From the NCBI RefSeq assembly GCF_036241575.1, contig NZ_CP108455.1:6927001-6991000 (forward strand): 64,000 nt of DNA. Reading direction: 5' to 3'. Shown in pieces: positions 17,871-25,187 of the stretch. The stretch is from Streptomyces sp. NBC_01267. GTDB lineage: Bacteria > Actinomycetota > Actinomycetes > Streptomycetales > Streptomycetaceae. Position numbers and translations under genes: made by a program. Position 1 is the stretch's first letter. Each line of letters opens with the position of its first letter. The notes beneath the pieces were generated by a model. It worked only from the letters and a program-made list of their open reading frames with translations. It did no database searches and was not told the origin of the DNA.

Positions 17871-18287
17871 ATGGCCGACACGCGAAGCCCCGGCACGAAG
17901 AGCCCCGGCACGGAACACTCCAGCGCGGAACACTCCAGCACCCTGGTCACGGTGGAGCTCACCGGGAGCACGAGAGAGGACGCGGCGGCCGTCTTCGGCG
18001 CCCTGCGCAAGGGGTTCGCCTGCGACCGCCCCGTCGAGGACAGGCCGCAGACGGAGATCCCGGGCCGTCCCACGGTGTGGACGGCGTCCTTCGAAGTGGC
18101 GGACGGCGCCCCGGGAAGACTGGGAACCGCCACCCTGAAGGAGTCCGTCGAGGCCACGGTGCAGGGCAGTTACCACGCCGTGGACCAGCTGCGCACCGCC
18201 CTGGACGGGACGTTCGCCGTGCGGGACCTGGGCGAGGCCTTCGGGGATCAGGAGAAGGAGCTGGAACTCCGGCTGACGAACCGGTAG
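17871..18287 (+). CDS. Hypothetical protein, 138 residues
   Basis: I do not recognise the family. The frame starts at ATG 17871 with AAGGAA upstream. A serine/threonine-rich head with a short duplicated peptide (RSPGTKSPGT, then EHSSAEHSS) precedes a compact alpha/beta region (LVTVELTGSTREDAAAVFGALRKGF ... TWNAS-like VWTASFEVAD) that ends in a glutamate-rich helix (FGDQEKELELRL). It has no signal peptide or membrane segment. It lies between the dehydrogenase and TrpF on the same strand and could be co-transcribed with either. Confidence 0.7.
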   Translation: MADTRSPGTKSPGTEHSSAEHSSTLVTVELTGSTREDAAAVFGALRKGFACDRPVEDRPQTEIPGRPTVWTASFEVADGAPGRLGTATLKESVEATVQGSYHAVDQLRTALDGTFAVRDLGEAFGDQEKELELRLTNR

Positions 18288-18353
18288 CCGCGCGCACATG
18301 GTGCAGGATCAGGGAGAACGGGGTGCGGGATCAGGGAGATGGGAAGAGGCTCG

Positions 18354-19022
18354 ATGTACGTCAAGATCTGCGGTCTGCGCACCGCTGAGACCCTCGATGC
18401 CGCGGTCGGCGCGGGCGCGGATGCCGTGGGCTTCGTCTTCGCCCCCGGCAGCCCGCGGCTGATCGACGCCGAGGCGGCCCGTGCGCTGTCCGAGCGGGTA
18501 CCCGACACGGTCGAGACCGTCGGTGTGTTCCGGCGACAGCCGGTCGAGGAGGTCCTGGCGACGGCTTCGACCGTGGGTCTCACCACGGTCCAGCTCCACG
18601 GGGACGAGGGAGACGCGGACTTCGAGCGGCTGCGCGCCGCCGGGTTCCGGACGATCCGTGCGATGACCAGTGCGGCGTACCTCGCGCGCCCGTCGCTGGA
18701 CCCCGCGGACCGGCTGCTCATCGACGCGCCACTGCCGGGCGGCGGTACCCGCTTCGACACCGGGTCCCTGCGGACGCGGCCTCCGCAGGGATTCTGGCTC
18801 CTGGCCGGCGGTCTGGACCCCTCGAACGTGGCCGCGGCCGTACGGTCGGCGAACCCCGGCGGCGTCGATGTCTCCAGCGGGGTCGAGTCGTCGAGGGGTG
18901 TCAAGAGTGCCGGCCTGATCCGCCGGTTCGTCGGGGCCGCACGCGGAGCCGACAGCCCGAAGACCTTTCCGGCACAGGTCGTCCTCGTGCGTGACGACGC
19001 CCCGGCCCGACGCGGCTCTTGA
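18354..19022 (+). CDS. trpF: Phosphoribosylanthranilate isomerase
   Basis: 222 residues. It isomerises N-(5'-phosphoribosyl)anthranilate to CdRP in tryptophan synthesis. The TIM-barrel landmarks are all present: YVKICGLRT with the catalytic cysteine, VGFVFAPGSPRLI, VGVFRRQPVEEV, QLHGDEGD, the catalytic aspartate in LLIDAPLPGGGTRFD, LAGGLDPSNV and VDVSSGVESSRGVK (phosphate cradle). The ATG at 18354 has AAGAGG just upstream. No other trp gene is nearby. Streptomyces normally lacks TrpF and uses the dual-function isomerase PriA, so this is an extra copy, probably acquired. The C-terminal ~20 residues continue past the usual end. Confidence 0.93.
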   Translation: MYVKICGLRTAETLDAAVGAGADAVGFVFAPGSPRLIDAEAARALSERVPDTVETVGVFRRQPVEEVLATASTVGLTTVQLHGDEGDADFERLRAAGFRTIRAMTSAAYLARPSLDPADRLLIDAPLPGGGTRFDTGSLRTRPPQGFWLLAGGLDPSNVAAAVRSANPGGVDVSSGVESSRGVKSAGLIRRFVGAARGADSPKTFPAQVVLVRDDAPARRGS

Positions 19023-19140
19023 GCACAGGGAACCAAGAACTGGAATGACGGTGGGCAGGGTCGGCGGCACAAAAGGAGCGGATTCGCTCCGGATGCCGAT
19101 CCATGTGCCGGAGCGGAGAATTGCAGGAACGGAGGTGGAC

Positions 19141-19365
19141 ATGGAATACGTCATGCAGGCCGATCTGGAAGACGGTTCTTCACCCACGGACGAGCACCCC
19201 ACGGTGCGGTTCTGGCACATGGTGCACGTCAGTGAGGAGACCGCTCTGTGCGGGCGCGAGCTGGACCCGGCGGCCCCCAAGCAGTCGCCGGACACCTGGG
19301 GGACCCCGGAGAGCCAGCCTTTCTGCCACACCTGTGGCGCGCTGTATCTGCGACAGGTTCCTTGA
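19141..19365 (+). CDS. Small HxxH/CxxC putative zinc-binding protein
   Basis: 74 residues; the ATG at 19141 follows GGAGG by five bases. The sequence contains FWHMVHVSEETALCGRELD and a CHTCG pair near the end, so His, His, Cys and a CxxC could coordinate one zinc. I recall similar short proteins as conserved hypotheticals in Streptomyces, with no assigned function. It is convergent with the XRE regulator (gap 41 bases) and possibly the last gene of the run that starts with the dehydrogenase. Confidence 0.75.
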   Translation: MEYVMQADLEDGSSPTDEHPTVRFWHMVHVSEETALCGRELDPAAPKQSPDTWGTPESQPFCHTCGALYLRQVP

Positions 19366-19406
19366 GGGCCTCTCGTCCGGATCGGGCGGGATTTTCCACA
19401 CGCGGC

Positions 19407-20213
19407 TCAGGAGGGCAGCGACTGGAGATAGGTGACCGTAGCCGGGTCGGCCGGCAGGAACGTCTCGATCGCCAGTTCGGCCACCGTCACATCCATCGGG
19501 GTGTTGAAGGTGGAGATGGACGAGATGAAGGAAAGCACCTGTCCGTCGTGCTCGATCTCCAGCGGCAGCGCGAAGCGGGATGCGGGACCCGGGCTCCCCG
19601 GCCCTTCCCGGGCGTCCGCGCCGGGGTACGGATACCCGGCGACCTCCTCGTACAGCTCACGCAGCGGACCGGAGCGCGCCAGCGCGATCTGACGCTCCAT
19701 CTGGTTCAGCAGATGCCCCCGCCACTCCCGGAGATTGCGGATGCGCGGGGCGAGCCCCGCCGGATGCAGGGACAGCCGCATCGAGTTGAGGGGCGGCACG
19801 AGCAGGTGCTCCGGCAGTCCTTCGAGGAGCATCTCGATCCCGCGGTTGGCGGCGACGACGTTGTACATGCCGTCGACGACCACCGCCGGGTACGGCTCGT
19901 ACCCCTGGAGCAGCTGCTGGATGCCCTCGTGCAGCGCACCCATCGAGGGATCGTCGAGTGTCGTCTCCGCGTACCTGGGCGCGTAGCCCGCCGCCAGCAG
20001 AAGGGCGTTGCGCTCCCGCACGGGGATGTCCAGGTGCTCGGCGAGACGCAGGATCATCTCCTCGCTGGGGCGCGAACGGCCCGTCTCGATGAAGCTGATG
20101 TGGCGGGCCGACGAGTCGGCCCGCAGGGCCAGTTCCAGCTGGCTGACCCGGCGCTGCTGACGCCATTCGCGCAGCAGTGGCCCCATCCCGGTGTCGATTG
20201 CGACAGTTGTCAT
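19407..20213 (-). CDS. XRE-family regulator with MmyB-like ligand domain
   Basis: 268 residues from ATG 20211-20213. The N-terminal helix-turn-helix (about residues 10-70) reads LREWRQQRRVSQLELALRADSSARHISFIETGRSRPSEEMI. It is followed by the MmyB-like ligand-binding PAS-type domain (PAVVVDGMYNVVAANRGIEMLL ... LRLSLHPAGLAPRIRNL). Proteins of this type in actinobacteria often regulate an adjacent, divergently transcribed oxidoreductase or exporter. Here the divergent neighbour, 50 bases away, is a pterin dehydratase. Confidence 0.92.
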   Translation of the reverse strand: MTTVAIDTGMGPLLREWRQQRRVSQLELALRADSSARHISFIETGRSRPSEEMILRLAEHLDIPVRERNALLLAAGYAPRYAETTLDDPSMGALHEGIQQLLQGYEPYPAVVVDGMYNVVAANRGIEMLLEGLPEHLLVPPLNSMRLSLHPAGLAPRIRNLREWRGHLLNQMERQIALARSGPLRELYEEVAGYPYPGADAREGPGSPGPASRFALPLEIEHDGQVLSFISSISTFNTPMDVTVAELAIETFLPADPATVTYLQSLPS

Positions 20214-20263
20214 ACGCAGACCGTAACGTCGCGAGGACCGTTTCCCGGAAGGAGTCCTGGAAC

Positions 20264-20569
20264 ATGCCCACAGAACCGCTGTCACCGAAGGAGACCGAGG
20301 ACCGGCTGGGGGAGCTGCCCGGCTGGTCCCTGGAAGGGGACAGGATCGCCCGCACCTACCGGCTGGCGAACCACTTCGCGGCCACCGCGATGGTCGTCCA
20401 CATCGCCCAGATCCAGGAGGAACTGGGGCACCACTCGGACCTGACCCTCGGGTACAACATCGTCGCGCTGCGCGTGCACACGCACGACGCGGGCGGCGCG
20501 GTGACCGGGAAGGACTTCGCCCTGGCCCGGCGGGTGGAGGAGATCGCCCCCGGCCACGGCGCGAGCTGA
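20264..20569 (+). CDS. 4a-hydroxytetrahydrobiopterin (pterin-4a-carbinolamine) dehydratase
   Basis: 101 residues, the normal size of the family; the ATG at 20264 is preceded by AAGGAG. The signature E-x(3)-HH-x-D/P-x(5)-Y/W ... H ... D is visible as EELGHHSDLTLGYNIVALRVH followed by THDAGGAVTGKDFALA. The enzyme regenerates quinonoid dihydropterin after aromatic amino acid hydroxylases or acts in molybdopterin/folate-linked pathways; no hydroxylase is nearby. It shares a 50-bp divergent promoter region with the XRE regulator. Confidence 0.92.
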   Translation: MPTEPLSPKETEDRLGELPGWSLEGDRIARTYRLANHFAATAMVVHIAQIQEELGHHSDLTLGYNIVALRVHTHDAGGAVTGKDFALARRVEEIAPGHGAS

Positions 20570-20710
20570 CACCCGGGCGGACAGCGGAGCCGGGAGCGCT
20601 GCGAACAGAGCCGGAGTGAACCCGTGCCGCGACCGGTGTCCCGGAGCCGAGCTCTGCCGTAACGGCAACGCCACGCACGGAATCGGCCCGGGGCGGGGCA
20701 GGGTGGCCCC

Positions 20711-21574
20711 ATGAGCCATCATCACGACACCACGCACCTGGACTGGGACGTCATGGCGCCGCTCCTCGAACGGGGCGCCGAACTGTACCGCCCCGTGTAC
20801 GAGCGGGCGGCGGCCTGGGTCGCCGGGCAGGTCCCGGTGGCCGCCGTCCGCCGGGTCCTGGACATCGGCAGCGGCCCCGGGGTCGTCTCCTGTCTGCTCG
20901 CCGAGGTGTTCCCGTACGCCGAAGTGGTCGCGGTCGACGCCACCCCGGGGCTGCTGGACCGGGCCCGTGCGCGGGCCGAGCACGCGGGTCTCGGCGACCG
21001 TGTCCGTACCCGCCATGCCGAACTTCCGGACGGTGTATCCGAGTTGGGCGATGCCGACCTGGTCTGGGCGGGCAACTCGCTGCACCATGTCGGCGACCAG
21101 CGGGCCGCGCTCGACGGATTCGTGCGGTTGCTGCGGCCGGGCGGCACGGTGGTCCTGTGGGAGGGCGGTCTGGCCCCCCGCCATCTGCCGCGTGACATCG
21201 GTTTCGGCAAGCCGGACCTGGAGGCGCGCATCGAGGCCGCCGCGGCGGAGTGGTTCGCCGAGATGCGGGCTGCGTTGCCCGGAGCGAAGCGTGAAGTCGA
21301 GTACTGGCGTGCGCTGTTGGCCGATGCCGGGCTGTCGCCGAGCGGCACCCGGTCGTTCCTCCTCGACATCCCGGCGCCGCTGCCCGGCGTCGTACGCGAA
21401 CAGGTTCTCGCGCACTTCACCCGGCAGCGCGAAGTGCTGGCGGACAAGCTGTCCGCGGAGGATCAGGCGACGCTCGACCGGCTGCTGGACCCCGCGGATC
21501 CGCAGGGGCTGCGGCTGCGCGGCGACTCCTGCCTGCTGACGGCGCGGACGGCGCACACCGCGCGCCGCGGCTGA
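20711..21574 (+). CDS. Class I SAM-dependent methyltransferase
   Basis: 287 residues from ATG 20711. Motif I is RVLDIGSGPGVVSCLLAEVF, the acidic strand-2 end is VVAVDATPGLL, and DADLVWAGNSLHHVGDQRAALDGFVRLLRPGG contains motifs II-III of the Methyltransf_25 group. The N-terminus (SHHHDTTHLDWDVMAPLLERGAE) is histidine-rich. It is convergent with the aldo/keto reductase across a very strong terminator. The substrate is unknown; the sequence is not closely similar to the methyltransferase at 0.5-1.3 kb beyond shared motifs. Confidence 0.85.
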   Translation: MSHHHDTTHLDWDVMAPLLERGAELYRPVYERAAAWVAGQVPVAAVRRVLDIGSGPGVVSCLLAEVFPYAEVVAVDATPGLLDRARARAEHAGLGDRVRTRHAELPDGVSELGDADLVWAGNSLHHVGDQRAALDGFVRLLRPGGTVVLWEGGLAPRHLPRDIGFGKPDLEARIEAAAAEWFAEMRAALPGAKREVEYWRALLADAGLSPSGTRSFLLDIPAPLPGVVREQVLAHFTRQREVLADKLSAEDQATLDRLLDPADPQGLRLRGDSCLLTARTAHTARRG

Positions 21575-21640
21575 CCGGGCCGGCCGGCCGGGACGCTCTC
21601 CTCGTCACACGTCTGCGAAACACGTCCGCGAAACACGTCC

Positions 21641-21693
21641 GCGGACACGGTGGCGCCGCCCGGCCCGGAGCCGGGCGGCGCCACCGTGTCCGC
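21641..21693. terminator. 24-bp perfect hairpin, bidirectional terminator
   Basis: Arms 21641-21664 and 21670-21693 are perfectly complementary over 24 bp around a 5-base loop. The hairpin lies between the convergent methyltransferase and aldo/keto reductase stops. It is the longest perfect stem noticed in the window. A short triplicated element (CACGTCyGCG-like) sits just upstream. Confidence 0.92.
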
Positions 21694-21704
21694 CCCGCGG
21701 CCGA

Positions 21705-22541
21705 TCAGGCGCCGATGTTCATGGCAGCCGGGTCGGGGCCGATGCGCTTGCCTTCGTCCAGCGCGGCGATGCCCGCCAGGTCGTCGGCGTCCAGCTCGAA
21801 GTCGAAGACGTCGATGTTCTCCTTGATCCGCGACGGGGTCACGGACTTGGGGATCACCACGTTGCCCGTCTGGAGGTGCCAGCGCAGCACTACCTGGGCG
21901 GCGCTGCGGCCGTGCTTCTGGGCGATCGCGACGATCGTCGGGACCTCCAGCAGGCCCTTGCCCTGGCCGAGCGGGGACCAGGCCTCGGTGTGGATGCCGT
22001 GCTCCGCGTGGACGGCGCGCGACTCGGCCTGCTGGAGCTGCGGGTGCAGCTCGATCTGGTTGACGGCCGGGACCACGGAGGTCTCGCCCATCAGCCGCTT
22101 CAGGTGGTCGGGAAGGAAGTTGGAGACCCCGATGGTCTTGGCGCGGCCGTCCGCGAGGATCTTCTCGAAGGCCTTGTACGTGTCCACGTAGGCGTCCTTG
22201 GACGGGACCGGCCAGTGGACCAGGTACAGGTCGACGTAGTCGAGGCCGAGCTTGGCCAGCGAGGTGTCGAAGGCGCGCAGGGTGGAGTCGTAGCCCTGTT
22301 CGGAGTTCCACAGCTTCGTGGTGACGAAGAGTTCGTCACGCGCGATCCCCGATGCGGCGAGTGCCCTGCCCGTGCCCTCCTCGTTGCCGTAGATCGCGGC
22401 GGTGTCGATGCTGCGGTACCCGGCCTCCAGCGCGGTGCCGACGGCCTTCGTGGCCTCGTCGTCGGCGACCTGCCAGACACCGAAACCGAGCTGCGGCATG
22501 CGGGCACCGTTGTTGAGCGTGATGAAGGGGACCTTGCTCAC
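21705..22541 (-). CDS. Aldo/keto reductase (2,5-diketo-D-gluconate reductase type)
   Basis: 278 residues from GTG 22539-22541, with AAGGAG ten bases upstream. The AKR signatures are present: GYRSIDTAAIYGNEEGTGRAL with the catalytic Asp/Tyr, the lysine in VTTKLWNS, YVDLYLVHWPVPS and the C-terminal cofactor motif VIPKSVTPSRIKENIDVFDFEL. Its closest well-known relatives are NADPH-dependent 2,5-diketo-D-gluconic acid reductases, but substrate ranges are broad. Its promoter region is shared with the divergent GH105 gene. Confidence 0.93.
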   Translation of the reverse strand: MSKVPFITLNNGARMPQLGFGVWQVADDEATKAVGTALEAGYRSIDTAAIYGNEEGTGRALAASGIARDELFVTTKLWNSEQGYDSTLRAFDTSLAKLGLDYVDLYLVHWPVPSKDAYVDTYKAFEKILADGRAKTIGVSNFLPDHLKRLMGETSVVPAVNQIELHPQLQQAESRAVHAEHGIHTEAWSPLGQGKGLLEVPTIVAIAQKHGRSAAQVVLRWHLQTGNVVIPKSVTPSRIKENIDVFDFELDADDLAGIAALDEGKRIGPDPAAMNIGA

Positions 22542-22861
22542 GAGCGGTCGACTCCTTTTGTTACTTCGTCGGTTGATAACTCCATGGTCAACGATCACGC
22601 GCTGCGACCCATTCCCGCCCCCGCCGGCCCCACGGTGGCTGGAAAGTAGTCCGATCTCTTCGGTGCGGCCCGTTTCTCTTCAGTGCAGCCCATTGACCGC
22701 AACACGTCAACACGCAACCCTGGACCGCACCACTGAACAGAGAACACATCCCTGAACAGTTGTTGCATCATCGGTCGCCAGTCATCCGTCAGAGTCGTCG
22801 CACTCCTGCTTGACAGCTCCGATGTCTCCCCTCCCATCTTGATCGACCCACAGAGGTGGTC
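22542..22861. promoter_or_regulatory. Divergent promoter region, aldo/keto reductase - GH105
   Basis: This 320-base gap holds no convincing gene. It contains an inverted repeat GTTGA-N11-TCAAC (22572-22592) close to the reductase start, a direct repeat CTGAACAG at 22733 and 22752 (period 19), and a consensus -35 TTGACA at 22810-22815, with a weaker -10 about 19 bases on, ahead of the GH105 gene. AGAGG precedes its ATG. These are position-based candidates only. Confidence 0.4.
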
Positions 22862-24046
22862 ATGAAGAGATCAAGGGCTCCACGACTACTCGCCGTGCTC
22901 GCCGCCGCGCTCCTCGCCGTCACGGGTCTCACCGTTCCCGCCGCGGCCTCCGGGAAACCGGCCCGCGGCTCCGCGCCCACCGACTGGTCGGTGGCCGTGA
23001 CCGAATCCACGATGGCCCGCTACACGCCGACCACGATCGGCAGCTGGTCCTACCCCGTCGGGCTGTATCTCTACGGTCAGTACCTCACCTACCAGCGCAC
23101 GCACGACACCCGGTACCTGACGTACATCAAGAACTACGTCGACCGCTTCGTCGACGGCGACGGAGTCATCGGCCAGAGCTTCAACAGCCTCGACAGCATG
23201 GAGGCCGGCCGTCTCCTGGTCGTCCTGCACCACGAGACCGGCGACCCGCGCTACGCCACAGCGGCCAAGCAGATCCGCGACCGGCTGAACACCTACCCGC
23301 GCACGGCCGACGGCGGGTTCTGGCACGCCGACACCGCCAGCCGGGCCCACCAGCTGTGGGGCGACGGCGTCTACATGATCACGCCGTTCCTCGTCGAGTA
23401 CGGCCACGAATTCGGCGACGAGGCCTACACGAACGCCGAGGCGACCAGACAACTCACCGTGTACGGAAGCCACTTGCAGGTGGCCAACGGGCTGCTCCGG
23501 CACGCCTACGACGAATCCCGGACCGCGGAATGGTCCGACCCGTCGACCGGACTGGCGCCGGAACACTGGTGCCGCGCCGTCGGCTGGTACACGATGGCCG
23601 CCGTCGACGTCCTCGACGGCACGCCCCGCGACCAGCCCCACCGCGGGCAGTTGCTCACCGTTCTGCGCAAGCTCGCGGCCGGGATCGAGCACTACCAGGA
23701 CCCGGCCACGGGGCGTTGGTTCCAGGTGATGGACAAGGGGGCCGACGCCGGGAACTGGACGGAGACGTCCTGTTCCAGCATGTTCACCTACGCCCTGTCC
23801 CGCGCGGCCCAGCAGGGTTACGTCGACAAGCACTACGCGAAGGTCGCGCAGCGCGGCTACCGGGGTGTCCTCGACGAGCTGTCCGTCGGCCCGGACGGGC
23901 TGACGGACCTCGCCGACATCTCGATCGGCACCAACGTCGGTGACTATGCGTACTACACCGGCCGCACCAGGGCGACCAATGACTTCCACGGCCTCGGCGC
24001 TTTCCTGATCATGAACGAACAGCTCGCCCGGCCCGCTCCACGCTGA
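22862..24046 (+). CDS. Secreted GH105-type unsaturated rhamnogalacturonyl/glucuronyl hydrolase
   Basis: 394 residues. The signal peptide is MKRSRAPRLLAVLAAALLAV and continues to about residue 30. The (alpha/alpha)6 hydrolase of GH88/GH105 is recognised by HQLWGDGVYMITPFL (acidic catalytic Asp), WCRAVGWYTMAAVDVL and NWTETSCSSMFTYALSRA. These enzymes hydrate the 4,5-unsaturated uronic acid left by polysaccharide lyases on pectin-like or related glycans. The ATG at 22862 is spaced correctly after AGAGG, and a GTG two codons upstream is less likely. It heads a run of three secreted carbohydrate-active proteins. Confidence 0.9.
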   Translation: MKRSRAPRLLAVLAAALLAVTGLTVPAAASGKPARGSAPTDWSVAVTESTMARYTPTTIGSWSYPVGLYLYGQYLTYQRTHDTRYLTYIKNYVDRFVDGDGVIGQSFNSLDSMEAGRLLVVLHHETGDPRYATAAKQIRDRLNTYPRTADGGFWHADTASRAHQLWGDGVYMITPFLVEYGHEFGDEAYTNAEATRQLTVYGSHLQVANGLLRHAYDESRTAEWSDPSTGLAPEHWCRAVGWYTMAAVDVLDGTPRDQPHRGQLLTVLRKLAAGIEHYQDPATGRWFQVMDKGADAGNWTETSCSSMFTYALSRAAQQGYVDKHYAKVAQRGYRGVLDELSVGPDGLTDLADISIGTNVGDYAYYTGRTRATNDFHGLGAFLIMNEQLARPAPR

Positions 24047-24097
24047 CCGGGCAGCCAACACCACTGCGCACGACGGGTGTTGACTCTGTCGGAACTC

Positions 24098-24127
24098 TTG
24101 ACAAGCCAGGTTCGGGAACGCTGATAT
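24098..24127 (+). promoter_or_regulatory. Sigma-HrdB-like promoter of the GH18 gene
   Basis: TTGACA (24098-24103), an 18-base spacer and TGATAT (24122-24127) give a good housekeeping-type promoter. The predicted start of transcription falls at or in the palindrome at 24135-24157. Confidence 0.65.
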
Positions 24128-24134
24128 GCGGTGT

Positions 24135-24157
24135 CGGTTAGGAAGGTTTCCTAACCG
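24135..24157. promoter_or_regulatory. 10-bp palindromic operator at GH18 promoter
   Basis: CGGTTAGGAA-GGT-TTCCTAACCG is a perfect inverted repeat with a 3-base centre directly downstream of the -10 box. Its position over the transcription start suggests a repressor site. I recall similar TTAGGAAA/TTTCCTAA palindromes ahead of Streptomyces secreted glycan-degrading genes, but I cannot name the regulator with certainty. Confidence 0.7.
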
Positions 24158-24181
24158 TCCTCGGAAAGGACGGCCCCCCAC

Positions 24182-25174
24182 ATGCGCAGAGTAACCGCGA
24201 TCCCCGCAGCGGCCCTCGGCCTGGCGTCACTCGTCGCCCTCGCCCCTTCGGCCGGTGCCACCGGGAACGCCGCTCCCGCAGCGGCTCCCGGTGCCATGGC
24301 GGCAGCCCCGTACGAATACCTCGGCTGGGGCAACCCGCAGAAGCCGGCCGATGTCATGGCGGCCACCGGCGTGAAGTGGTTCACCCTCGCCTTCGTCCTC
24401 TCCGACGGGGGCTGCAACCCCAAGTGGGACGGTGACCGGGCGTTGAAGGGCGGCTCCGACGAGTCCGCCATCAAGGCCATCCGGGCCAAGGGTGGCGATG
24501 TCGTCGTCTCGGTCGGCGGCTGGAGCGGGAACAAACTGGGCGAGAAGTGTTCCAGCGCCTCGGCGCTGGCCGGGGCGTACCAGAAGGTGATCGACGCGTA
24601 CGGCCTCAAGGCGCTCGACATCGACATCGAGGACACCGAGTTCAGCAACGGCACGGTCCGCCAGCGCGTCGTCGACGCGCTGAAGATCGTCAAGTCGAAG
24701 AACGCGGGCATCGTGACGTACGTGACGATGGGCACCACCCCGAGCGGTCCCGACTCCACGGGCAAGGACCTCATCAAGAAGGGCGCGGCGGCCGGACTCG
24801 CCAATGACGGCTGGGTGATCATGCCGTTCGACTTCGGCAGTCACAGCGGTTCGATGGGGCAGGCCACGGTCAGCGCCATGGACGGCCTCAAGTCCGCTGT
24901 GAAGAGCGCCTACGGATACGACGACGCCACCGCCTACCAGCACATCGGCGTCTCGTCGATGAACGGCACGACGGACGAGTCCGACGAGACCGTCACCACC
25001 GGGGACTTCAACACGATCCTGGGCTACGCGCAGCAGCACCACATCGCACGGTTCGCCTTCTGGGCCGTCAACCGGGACCGGCAGTGCGGTTCCGGGAGCG
25101 ACGGCGACGCGTGCAGCGGGATCTCGCAGTCGCCGTACGCGTTCACCAAGATCGCCGTCAAGTACACCGGCTGA
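24182..25174 (+). CDS. Secreted GH18 chitinase-like protein
   Basis: 330 residues. A signal peptide spans about residues 1-27 (hydrophobic core AALGLASLVALAP). The single catalytic domain follows without a binding module. The GH18 motif appears as LKALDIDIEDTEF: the last aspartates and the catalytic glutamate of DxxDxDxE are present, while the first position is lysine. Other landmarks are VVVSVGGWSGNK (SxGG), IMPFDFGSHSG and the C-terminal FAFWAVNRDRQC tryptophan region. It probably cleaves chitin or a related beta-1,4-linked aminosugar polymer. A palindromic operator lies over its promoter. The next gene begins 13 bases after the stop. Confidence 0.88.
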   Translation: MRRVTAIPAAALGLASLVALAPSAGATGNAAPAAAPGAMAAAPYEYLGWGNPQKPADVMAATGVKWFTLAFVLSDGGCNPKWDGDRALKGGSDESAIKAIRAKGGDVVVSVGGWSGNKLGEKCSSASALAGAYQKVIDAYGLKALDIDIEDTEFSNGTVRQRVVDALKIVKSKNAGIVTYVTMGTTPSGPDSTGKDLIKKGAAAGLANDGWVIMPFDFGSHSGSMGQATVSAMDGLKSAVKSAYGYDDATAYQHIGVSSMNGTTDESDETVTTGDFNTILGYAQQHHIARFAFWAVNRDRQCGSGSDGDACSGISQSPYAFTKIAVKYTG

Positions 25175-25187
25175 GGCGGCGGACGAG

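Noticed and set aside
22595..22837. 80-codon minus-strand frame in the GH105 promoter gap
   Set aside because: No ribosome-binding site, unusual composition and no recognisable family; overlaps promoter elements.
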